NCBI GenBank assembly: GCA_945492685.1
Contig: CALYUZ010000036.1
Location: forward strand, 1-7,362
From: an uncultured Methanomassiliicoccaceae archaeon
GTDB lineage: Archaea > Thermoplasmatota > Thermoplasmata > Methanomassiliicoccales > Methanomethylophilaceae
DNA length: 7,362 nt
Direction of reading: 5' to 3'
Shown here: piece by piece, positions 1 to 5,977 of the stretch
How the letters are laid out: the number at the start of each line of letters is the position of its first letter
Numbering within the stretch: position 1 is the first letter of the stretch
Made by a program: the position numbers and the translations under genes
Notes under the pieces: model-generated
Database searches by the model: none
What the model was told of the DNA's origin: nothing
The model's input: the letters and a program-made list of their open reading frames with translations, nothing else

Positions 1-701
1 ACCACGGTACGGGGTATGTATTCGGCTCCGCTCTTGTGGGTGCCTGTGAATCCGGTCTACCCTTGGGGAAGGCGGTGGAGGCGGCCGTCGATCTCACCGT
101 GGGAAGCATCATCCGCACACATGACGCCGGAACCGATGTCCGTTACGGTGTAAACTTCGAGGCGGGTCTGTACGATTACGTGACGACGGTCAGGAATGCG
201 AACAGAGGATTCGAACTAGTCCCGGCGACCACCGACGAACAGCTGAGGATCATCACATCCATCGGTCACACGGTGTGGAACGAGGCATACCACGGTCTTG
301 TGTCACAGGATCAGATCGACTACATGCTCAACAAGTTCCAATCATTCGAGGCCATGAAGGAGCAGATCGCACACAAGGGATACACCTACCTGTGCATGAC
401 CGTCGATGGGAAGATAGTCGGATATGCGGGATATGCGCCTGACGACAGGGGACTGTATCTTTCCAAAATGTACATCCTGAAGGAGCATCGCGGGAAAGGC
501 TACGCGATGAAAACGTTCGCCCATCTGAGGGATGTCGCAAGGTCCCTGGGTCTCAGATGTGTCCACCTGACGGTGAAGAGGAACAACGAGTCCTCATTCA
601 ACATCTACAAACACGCGGGATTCGAGGTCGTGGATTCCGTGGACAATCCGATAGGTGACGGATTCGTCATGTACGACTATATCATGGAGATGAAGGTATG
701 A
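1..701 (+). CDS. Pyridoxal/pyridoxamine kinase C-terminus fused to a GNAT acetyltransferase (5' end outside window)
   Basis: The frame is open from the left edge (first full codon at base 3), so the gene starts upstream. Residues 1 to about 57 of the visible 232 resemble the C-terminal end of PfkB-type pyridoxal/pyridoxamine kinases, which phosphorylate B6 vitamers: a GTG-containing anion-hole segment (HGTGYVFGSALVGA), a helix with AVDLTVGSI, and the terminal RYGVNFEAGL typical of that family. The catalytic base expected after GTG is Asp, but here it is Tyr (residue 5, codon TAT at 15-17). From about residue 69 to the end there is a GNAT domain, whose family moves an acyl group from acyl-CoA to an amine. 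Its acyl-CoA binding motif A is RGKGYA at 163-168, after the beta strand LYLSKMYIL; the acceptor is unknown. There is no stop or frameshift between the two parts. A GTG at base 36 could be mistaken for the start, but kinase homology continues before it. The stop overlaps the next gene by ATGA. Confidence 0.8.
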   Translation, partial: HGTGYVFGSALVGACESGLPLGKAVEAAVDLTVGSIIRTHDAGTDVRYGVNFEAGLYDYVTTVRNANRGFELVPATTDEQLRIITSIGHTVWNEAYHGLVSQDQIDYMLNKFQSFEAMKEQIAHKGYTYLCMTVDGKIVGYAGYAPDDRGLYLSKMYILKEHRGKGYAMKTFAHLRDVARSLGLRCVHLTVKRNNESSFNIYKHAGFEVVDSVDNPIGDGFVMYDYIMEMKV

Positions 702-1720
702 GCGACGCCGACCAGCTTTTCACAGAGGGATACAGATACTACACCGAGGCCGGTGACGAGAACGAGCTCAGGAGGGCATTCGAACTCCTCAGTCAGGCGG
801 CGGGCATGGGGCATGCCCTGGCACAGGATGTTCTGGGCAACATGTACGAGGACGGTGACGGCGCCCCGTTGGATATTAGAACCGCCGCGGAACTGTACAG
901 GATGTCCGCCGATCAGGACTGTCCTCCCGGACTCTACGACTACGGGATGCTCTTCCTGGACGGCCATGGCGTTCCCCAGGACAAGGGGAGGGCATTCGCA
1001 CTTATCTCCAAGGCCGTTTCAATCGGGAACGATCCTGAGCACATGTTCACCCTCTCCGTCCTGTATCTTAAGGGGGAGGGGGTGGAGAAGGATGAGAAGA
1101 GATCCCTGGAACTCCTGAGGAAGGCCGAGAAGCTGGGAAGCGTGGATGCCAAGGCCAATCTGGGTGCGATGTACCTCTCCGGCGAGGGTCTCCCCAAGGA
1201 TGAGAGAAAGGCCTTCGGTCTCCTGAAGGAGGCTGCGGAGGACCAGGACTGCAGCGCGATGTGCAACCTCGCCCTGATGTACGAGCAGGGGATCGTCGTG
1301 GAGAAGGACATGCGCACCGCCATCTCCTATTACAAGCAGGCCGCCGATCTGGGATATCCTCCCGCTTTCTACCATCTCGGTGTCCTCGTCGGCGAGGGGG
1401 AGGCTGATCTGGGCGATATCGATCCGGTCGGTCTTCTGGAGACAGCAGGCTCCGACGGCAACATCGACGCCCTTTACAGGCTGGGTGTGATGTACTACGA
1501 CGGAAACGGAGTCGAGCAGGATTTCGACATGGCATCACAGTATTTCCGTGCCGGTGCGGAGTTCGAGAACCCCGAGTGCATGTACAACCTCGGAATCATG
1601 ATCATCCGCGGTGAGGCTGAGGCTGCATACGATGAGGAGGAGTACGACATGATCATCGCCGCCGCAGATGCAGGATACGGTCCCGCCAAGGAGCTTCTGG
1701 AGAAGAGCGGGGAGGAATGA
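698..1720 (+). CDS. Sel1-repeat protein (nine repeat units)
   Basis: A 340-residue solenoid protein built almost entirely of Sel1-like (TPR-related) units of 35-38 residues. I place boundaries near residues 1, 39, 76, 113, 149, 185, 221, 256 and 292, with a short cap from 328. The units carry the usual pattern A..LG.MY..G.GV..D...A...Y..AA..G. Units 1, 7 and 9 are degenerate, and unit 9 has an acidic insert (AEAAYDEEEYD). No signal peptide or membrane segment is seen, so it is probably cytoplasmic. Sel1 proteins generally act as protein-binding scaffolds; no enzymatic residues are visible and the partner is unknown. The ATG overlaps the preceding TGA by 4 bases and has GGAG at 686-689, 8 bases upstream, so it is likely translated by coupling to the kinase-GNAT gene. 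The YgiQ gene begins 1 base after its stop. Confidence 0.9.
   Translation: MSDADQLFTEGYRYYTEAGDENELRRAFELLSQAAGMGHALAQDVLGNMYEDGDGAPLDIRTAAELYRMSADQDCPPGLYDYGMLFLDGHGVPQDKGRAFALISKAVSIGNDPEHMFTLSVLYLKGEGVEKDEKRSLELLRKAEKLGSVDAKANLGAMYLSGEGLPKDERKAFGLLKEAAEDQDCSAMCNLALMYEQGIVVEKDMRTAISYYKQAADLGYPPAFYHLGVLVGEGEADLGDIDPVGLLETAGSDGNIDALYRLGVMYYDGNGVEQDFDMASQYFRAGAEFENPECMYNLGIMIIRGEAEAAYDEEEYDMIIAAADAGYGPAKELLEKSGEE
1709..1715 (+). promoter_or_regulatory. Ribosome binding site that supports a TTG start for the YgiQ gene
   Basis: GGGGAGG lies inside the last codons of the Sel1 gene, 6 bases before TTG at 1722. The next in-frame ATG, at 1740, has a weaker purine context and would remove the conserved FIPTT segment that opens YgiQ-family proteins. 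The TTG is therefore preferred. Confidence 0.65.
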
Positions 1721-1721
1721 G

Positions 1722-3416
1722 TTGTTCATACCGACCACCATGGAGGAGGTCCGGGCCAGGGGATGGGATGCGCTGGACATCATCCTCGTCTCCGGGGACA
1801 CCTACACGGATAACTCCTACAACGGCACCGCACTGATCGGACACTGGATGATCGACCACGGTTTCAGAGTGGGGATCATAGCGCAGCCCTCGGTCCAATC
1901 CGGCGACGACATCACCCGTCTCGGACTCCCGGAGTTGTTCTGGTCCGTTTCCGCAGGGTGTGTGGATTCCATGGTGGCCAATTACACCCCCGCGAACAAG
2001 TTCCGCAAGGAGGACGACTTCACACCCGGAGGGGTGAACGACCGGCGTCCCGACAGGGCCTGTATCGCTTACACCAATCTCATCAAGAAGCATGCGAAGG
2101 GGAAGCCGGTGATACTCGCAGGAGTGGAGGCGAGCCTCAGGCGCATGGCCCACTACGACTTCTGGTCCGATTCCGTCAGGAGGTCGGTCCTGCTGGATTC
2201 CAAGGCCGATGCGATAATCTACGGCATGGCCGAGCTCTCCACCCTGGAGATCGCGGAGAGGATGAGGGCCGGCAGGGGATGGAAGGATGTCAGGGGCATC
2301 TGTTTCATGCAATCCGAGAGGCCGTTGGATGCCGTGGAGATACCCTCCTATGAGGATTGCAAGTCGGATCCCAAAGCATATGCGGAATCGTTCAGGTTAT
2401 TCTACGACAACTGCGATCCAGTCACCGGGAGGGACCTGTGTCAGAAACACGGTGAGAGATACCTCATCCAGAAACGCCCCCAGCGTCCCATGACCACGGA
2501 GGAGCTGGATTCCGTCTACGGATCGGATTACGAGAACGCCGTCCACCCATATTACGCCAAGGACGGTCATGTGAAGGCGATGGAGACTGTCAGGAACTCC
2601 ATCACCACCCATCGCGGATGCTACGGTGCATGTTCCTTCTGCGCCATAGCGGTACATCAGGGGAGGACCGTCGTGTCCAGGAGTGAGGATTCCATAGTCG
2701 AGGAGGTGGAGAGGCTCGCATCATCCCCTTCGTTCAACGGTATAATACAGGATGTCGGGGGGCCCACGGCCAACATGTACGGCATCGAGTGTCCGAAGAA
2801 GGTCTCCGAGGGGATCTGCAGGGACAGGAGATGTCTGGGTTCCAAGCCATGTCCGAGGATGCCCATCGATCACTCCCGTCAGATCTCCCTGTTGAAGAGG
2901 ATAACGGCGGTACCTGGTGTACGGAGGGTCTTCGTCAATTCCGGAATAAGATATGACATGATCCTAGCCGACAGGGCGCACGGGGACGATTACCTGAGGA
3001 GGATCGTCTCCCACCACGTCTCCGGACAGATGAAGGTCGCTCCCGAACACACCTCCGACAGGGTCCTGAGGCTCATGGGGAAGCCATCCGCCGACAGGCT
3101 GATCGAGTTCAAGAAGCGCTTCGACGTACTCAGCAGGGAAAGGGGGAAGAAGCAGTTCCTCACATACTACTTCATGGCCGCACATCCGGGATGCACCGAC
3201 GACGACATGAAGGATCTCTCAAGATTCTGTCACGATGTTCTGCACACCAATCCCGAGCAGGTGCAGGTGTTCACCCCCACACCGTCTACCGTGTCGACGA
3301 TGATGTACCACTGCGGTGTGGACCTGAAAGGGAGGTCGGTGTTCACCGAGCACTCCATCCAGAGGAGGCAGAGGCAGAAGGAGGCCGTCGTCCGGAGGAC
3401 AGATGGAAAGCGTTGA
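1722..3416 (+). CDS. YgiQ-family (UPF0313) radical SAM protein
   Basis: From the preferred TTG start this is a 564-residue protein with clear YgiQ-family features. The N-terminus FIPTT leads into RGWDALDIILVSGDTYTD, followed by the family segment around ASLRRMAHYDFWSD. The radical SAM [4Fe-4S] site is C300-x3-C304-x2-C307 (RGCYGACSFC). A second Cys-rich stretch (GIECPKK...GICRDRRCLGSKPCPRMPIDH) downstream is also characteristic. The late motif FTPTPSTVSTMMYHCG is present. Radical SAM enzymes cleave S-adenosylmethionine to start radical chemistry, but the substrate of YgiQ is not known to me. Bacterial YgiQ proteins are often 600-740 residues with a C-terminal DUF3362-like extension. Here the protein ends about 25 residues after MMYHCG, so this extension is absent. 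The 3' end overlaps the metallopeptidase gene by 14 bases. An in-frame GTG at 1668 would overlap the Sel1 gene by more than 50 bases and is unlikely. Confidence 0.93.
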   Translation: MFIPTTMEEVRARGWDALDIILVSGDTYTDNSYNGTALIGHWMIDHGFRVGIIAQPSVQSGDDITRLGLPELFWSVSAGCVDSMVANYTPANKFRKEDDFTPGGVNDRRPDRACIAYTNLIKKHAKGKPVILAGVEASLRRMAHYDFWSDSVRRSVLLDSKADAIIYGMAELSTLEIAERMRAGRGWKDVRGICFMQSERPLDAVEIPSYEDCKSDPKAYAESFRLFYDNCDPVTGRDLCQKHGERYLIQKRPQRPMTTEELDSVYGSDYENAVHPYYAKDGHVKAMETVRNSITTHRGCYGACSFCAIAVHQGRTVVSRSEDSIVEEVERLASSPSFNGIIQDVGGPTANMYGIECPKKVSEGICRDRRCLGSKPCPRMPIDHSRQISLLKRITAVPGVRRVFVNSGIRYDMILADRAHGDDYLRRIVSHHVSGQMKVAPEHTSDRVLRLMGKPSADRLIEFKKRFDVLSRERGKKQFLTYYFMAAHPGCTDDDMKDLSRFCHDVLHTNPEQVQVFTPTPSTVSTMMYHCGVDLKGRSVFTEHSIQRRQRQKEAVVRRTDGKR

Positions 3417-4056
3417 CGTCGCACAGCTGTGCAGGGGATACTTCGGGATCGTTACCGCCGAGTACGTCAAACGGAAGGAGTTCTATTATGCCTGGAGGAT
3501 CAAGGGCGATTCGATACACATTCAAATCTCCGATTACATGAAAGGGTGTCCCGAGGATGTGCTCTCCGACATGTGTGTGATGATATGCCGCAGAGCGAAG
3601 GGTCTGAAGTGGTCTGAATCCGAGGCTTTCCTGGATTATGTGACATCGGATGACTTCATCCTGAACAACAGGCCAACGTACATCGCCAGATCCAAGAACA
3701 TCATAAGGTCGGATACGGGTGATGTACACAATCTGTCGGAAAGCGTACAGAGGCTTCTCGACTCCGGTATCCTGGAGGAGTCGGACATCACCAACTCCTA
3801 TATTTCATGGACCCGCAGGGACAGCAGGCGCAGGGTCGGGTTCTGCAGCACCATGTTCCGTCTAGTGGGGATATCCGCGGCCTTGGATTCCAAGGATGTG
3901 TCGGAGCACACATTGGACTATGTGGTGTACCATGAGTGCCTCCATCTCAGACAGGGATATCGTCCCTCCCACAGGGTGCATGATTCCGTGTTCAGGCAGT
4001 GGGAGCATACATATCCTGGATGGCAGGATGCAGAAACGGCTTTGAGGAAGCTCTGA
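3403..4056 (+). CDS. Putative YgjP/SprT-like zinc metallopeptidase
   Basis: A 217-residue protein whose C-terminal 50 residues look like a zincin active site. HECLH lies at 177-181, giving H177 and H181 as zinc ligands and E178 as general base. RPSHRVHDSVFRQWEHTYPGW follows, in which H193 is the best third-ligand candidate and the ending resembles YgjP/WLM/SprT proteins (HS..FW......P.W). The first 175 residues (ISDYMKGCPEDVL, TSDDFILNNRPTYIARS and similar) match no domain I can name with confidence, although they read as a compact soluble fold with several cysteines (C10, C49, C58, C62). No signal peptide or membrane helix is seen, so it probably acts in the cytoplasm. The ATG is preceded by GGAGG at 3394-3398 and lies inside the end of the YgiQ gene (14-base overlap), supporting coupled translation. 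Substrate unknown; proteolytic activity is inferred only from the motif. Confidence 0.75.
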   Translation: MESVDVAQLCRGYFGIVTAEYVKRKEFYYAWRIKGDSIHIQISDYMKGCPEDVLSDMCVMICRRAKGLKWSESEAFLDYVTSDDFILNNRPTYIARSKNIIRSDTGDVHNLSESVQRLLDSGILEESDITNSYISWTRRDSRRRVGFCSTMFRLVGISAALDSKDVSEHTLDYVVYHECLHLRQGYRPSHRVHDSVFRQWEHTYPGWQDAETALRKL

Positions 4057-4063
4057 ACCCGGC

Positions 4064-4079
4064 ATGATCCGCGGATCAT
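4064..4079. repeat. Perfect 16-bp palindrome upstream of the second Sel1 gene
   Basis: ATGATCCGCGGATCAT is exactly self-complementary, with its centre between 4071 and 4072. It begins 8 bases after the metallopeptidase stop and ends 28 bases before the TATA-like box. As DNA it could bind a dimeric regulator. As RNA it could form a 6-bp stem with a CGCG loop at the end of the upstream operon, but no U-run follows, so a terminator role is weakly supported. Confidence 0.6.
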
Positions 4080-4100
4080 AACCAAAGCTGCAGAGGTTAT
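4078..4100. repeat. Inverted repeat ATAACC-N11-GGTTAT
   Basis: ATAACC (4078-4083) and GGTTAT (4095-4100) are perfect complements separated by 11 bases. The pairing extends to CGGAT...AACC against GGTTATCCG (to 4103) if CAT at 4077-4079 is bulged. It overlaps the 3' half of the 16-bp palindrome, so the two structures would exclude one another. It could be an operator next to the promoter; function unknown. Confidence 0.45.
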
Positions 4101-4105
4101 CCGTA

Positions 4106-4116
4106 GGTAATAAGGT
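4106..4116 (+). promoter_or_regulatory. TATA-like box for a probably leaderless mRNA
   Basis: GGTAATAAGG has its AT core TAATAA at 4108-4113, centred about 27 bases before the A of the ATG at 4138. That is the normal distance between an archaeal TATA box and the transcription start. No GGAGG or GGTGA-like sequence lies in the bases before the ATG (CTGACATCACACCATC). Transcription therefore probably starts at or near the start codon. The box is not a strong match to consensus. Confidence 0.5.
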
Positions 4117-4137
4117 CTTGTCTGACATCACACCATC

Positions 4138-5034
4138 ATGGATGAGGAGAGGGGATTCGTTTTCCACGCCAGCGACGGTGACGTCGAACTGAACATCGAC
4201 CAGGTGAGGGAGCTCGCCGCACAGGATGATGCCGATGGATTGTACGCGTTGGCGATGGCGTATCTTTTCGGATGGGATGTGGAGCAGGACGAGGCTCTCG
4301 GATATGATTATCTGGAGAGGGCCGTGGACAAGGGGCAGACCGAGGCCATGTCCATGATGGTCAGGCTATACATGCAGGGGCAGTACGATGGTATCGATAG
4401 CGTCCGTGCCGCTCAGTACTCCATCAAAGCTGCCGAGGATGGCATACCAGATGCTCAGCTGTATGCCGGATTGGCTTATATGGATGGGGTTTCCGTGAAG
4501 CAGGATTACTCTGAAGCCGCCAGATATTTCCGTCTGGCGATGAACCAGGGCAACTCCGAGGCCAGGACCAATCTTGCCTACCTCTATCAGGAGGGATTGG
4601 GCGTGGAGAGGGATGAGGGCAAGGCCTTCAAGCTCTACCGTACCGCATCCAAGGCAGGCAATCTGAATGCCACATTCCATCTCGGGATCTGCTACGAGTT
4701 CGGTGTGGGGACGCAGATCGACCTCCCCAAGGCGGCCGAATGCTATGAGAAAGGTTCCAAGGAAGGGGATGCATTTGCGACAGAGAGGCTCGGATACCTC
4801 TATTCAGAAGGTATAGGTTCCAAGGGTCCGGATGCGGAGAAGTCCTTCGAATGCTTCGTCAACGCAGCTATGGAGGGTGTCTCCACTGCCATGCACATGG
4901 CTGGATACTACTATCTCAACGGTATCGGAGTGGAGCAGAACACCGAGGAGGCGGTCAAATGGCTGAAGATGGCCGCGGACAACGGGATTGAGGAGGCCCA
5001 GGCACTATTGTCTGAAATCGAACAATCATCCTGA
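4138..5034 (+). CDS. Sel1-repeat protein (seven repeat units)
   Basis: A 298-residue Sel1-repeat protein. About 30 acidic N-terminal residues (MDEERGFVFHASDGDVE...) precede seven units of 36-37 residues starting near 31, 68, 104, 140, 176, 212 and 249, with a short cap from 285. The units are more regular than in the Sel1 protein at 698-1720 (for example NLAYLYQEGLGVERDEGKAF and WLKMAADNG). No signal peptide, membrane helix or catalytic motif is seen. The likely role is a cytoplasmic protein-interaction scaffold with unknown partners. It is separated from the upstream operon by 81 bases holding palindromes and a TATA-like box, and has no ribosome binding site, so it is probably a single-gene leaderless unit with its own control. 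It converges on the importer operon. Confidence 0.92.
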   Translation: MDEERGFVFHASDGDVELNIDQVRELAAQDDADGLYALAMAYLFGWDVEQDEALGYDYLERAVDKGQTEAMSMMVRLYMQGQYDGIDSVRAAQYSIKAAEDGIPDAQLYAGLAYMDGVSVKQDYSEAARYFRLAMNQGNSEARTNLAYLYQEGLGVERDEGKAFKLYRTASKAGNLNATFHLGICYEFGVGTQIDLPKAAECYEKGSKEGDAFATERLGYLYSEGIGSKGPDAEKSFECFVNAAMEGVSTAMHMAGYYYLNGIGVEQNTEEAVKWLKMAADNGIEEAQALLSEIEQSS

Positions 5035-5050
5035 AACAGTCGTATCAGAA

Positions 5051-5093
5051 GCCATGTTCAATTAAAATGGCGATGATTGTAGACATCATTGTC
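5051..5093 (+). other. Two short overlapping inverted repeats after the second Sel1 gene
   Basis: GCCAT (5051-5055) pairs with ATGGC (5067-5071) around an AT-rich loop. ATGAT (5073-5077) pairs with ATCAT (5085-5089) and can be lengthened outward to 5069/5093 with two G-U pairs. The two hairpins share bases 5069-5071, so only one can form fully. They lie 17-59 bases after the stop and might help end the Sel1 transcript, but no U-rich run follows. Evidence is weak. Confidence 0.3.
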
Positions 5094-5103
5094 CGATATT
5101 AAT

Positions 5104-5160
5104 GGCCCCGTCGGAACCGGGCGATTTCAAAGGTGGTTGTGGTCCCGTTCCGACAGGGTC
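5104..5160. terminator. Long stem-loop between convergent genes, possible bidirectional terminator
   Basis: Bases 5104-5121 pair with 5144-5160. GTCGGAAC (5110-5117) pairs with GTTCCGAC (5147-5154), then GGG with CCC after one bulged C. Outside one C/A mismatch, GGCCC (5104-5108) faces GGGTC (5156-5160) with one G-U pair. The loop is 22 bases. It is by far the strongest structure in the gap between the + strand Sel1 gene and the - strand ATPase gene and could stop or stabilise transcripts from either side. A small structured RNA is an alternative. Confidence 0.5.
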
Positions 5161-5182
5161 TGAAAGGGGGTCTACCCCTGTT
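5160..5182 (-). terminator. Small hairpin after the importer operon
   Basis: Read on the minus strand, the ATPase stop is followed within a few bases by AGGGG-TAGAC-CCCCT and then TTTCAG. This is a 5-bp GC-rich stem (5165-5169 with 5175-5179) with a short T tract. It is placed as a terminator would be, but the stem and T tract are both short. Confidence 0.4.
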
Positions 5183-5184
5183 TC

Positions 5185-5973
5185 TCAGAGCTCCTTTCCG
5201 GAGTCGACGGTGTCGTTCAGAATCACATGGGGACGTCCGTTATGGATTACGATGTCCGCATCCACGCCGTACACCGTCTTCAGGTTCTCCTTCGTGAGTA
5301 CCTCCTCCGCCGTTCCGACGGCGAAGATCTTCCCATCATGCATCATTATGATCCTGTCGGCGTACTTTGCGGTGATGTTGATGTCATGGCTGATCATGAT
5401 GATCATCATTCCCTTCTCCTTTGGGAGTCTGCTCAGGACCTTTGTTACTTCGATCTGGTGCTTTATATCCAGATTCGAAGTGGGCTCATCCAGGAGGACC
5501 ACTTCGGGGGATCTCACCAGACCTCTGGCGAGCATAACCTTCTGATGCTGTCCTGCGGAGAGTTCGTCGAAGTTCCTCATGGCGAGGTGTTCTATCGACA
5601 TCATCTCAAGAACGTCGTATACCTTGCGTAGGTCCTCGTCCGATGTTCCGAACTTGTAGTCGTTCTGCAATCCGACCATGATTGTATCCACGACAGTCAG
5701 TGGAAACGAGTCCTCGGTAGCGTTGGGGACATATCCCATGTTCGCAGCCAGCTCCTTTAGCTTCATCTCGGTGACGTCTTTGTCATTTACCAGGACGGCG
5801 CCTCCGGTCGGTTTGAGGATCTTGTTGATGCAGTGTATTAGTGTGGATTTTCCCACACCGTTCGGTCCCATGATGCATACGAACTCAGGCTTGTCGAAAG
5901 TATACGATATGTCCTTCAGCACGGGATTCTCCCTGTCGTATCCGAACTCCAATTCCCTAAGATCTATCTTCAT
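5185..5973 (-). CDS. ABC importer ATPase, FecE/BtuD type (iron-chelate, corrinoid or related compound)
   Basis: A 262-residue ABC ATPase that would power uptake through the adjacent FecCD permease. All core elements are present in order: Walker A GPNGVGKST (36-44), ABC signature LSAGQ (138-142), Walker B VVLLDE (158-163), D-loop SNLD (166-169) and H-loop H196 in ISHD. The Q-loop position is unusual: family members usually read YVPQ, and here it is YVPN (N84, codon AAC). After the ATPase core, TAEEVLTKENLKTVYGVDAD is the usual C-terminal region of FecE/BtuD-type subunits. The ATG follows the permease stop by 4 bases and has GGTGAT just upstream, within the end of the permease gene. The substrate cannot be told from this subunit; iron siderophores, haem, cobalamin and other chelates are all carried by this family. 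Confidence 0.93.
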   Translation of the reverse strand: MKIDLRELEFGYDRENPVLKDISYTFDKPEFVCIMGPNGVGKSTLIHCINKILKPTGGAVLVNDKDVTEMKLKELAANMGYVPNATEDSFPLTVVDTIMVGLQNDYKFGTSDEDLRKVYDVLEMMSIEHLAMRNFDELSAGQHQKVMLARGLVRSPEVVLLDEPTSNLDIKHQIEVTKVLSRLPKEKGMMIIMISHDINITAKYADRIIMMHDGKIFAVGTAEEVLTKENLKTVYGVDADIVIHNGRPHVILNDTVDSGKEL

Positions 5974-5977
5974 CCTA

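Noticed and set aside
36..38. GTG at base 36 as the start of the first gene
   Set aside because: Kinase-like sequence (HGTGYVFGSAL) continues in frame before it to the window edge, so it is an internal Val.
1068..1538. A 156-codon - strand frame rich in Arg and Pro opposite the first Sel1 gene
   Set aside because: The composition is typical of an antisense reading of Sel1 repeats and has no domain resemblance.
698..1720. Sel1 repeats as a DNA-level tandem repeat or phase-variable tract
   Set aside because: The units are similar as protein but diverged in nucleotide sequence, with no near-identical DNA copies that could slip or recombine.
1653..2312. A 219-codon open frame on the - strand opposite the YgiQ gene
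   Set aside because: It is a shadow of the GC-rich third-position pattern of a certain gene; the product matches no family I recognise and is rich in Gly, Pro and His.
5095..5125. GATATTAA as a promoter for a small RNA in the convergent spacer
   Set aside because: The box is short, and a start 26 bases downstream would fall inside the loop of the long hairpin rather than at its base, so a structured RNA starting there is not well supported.
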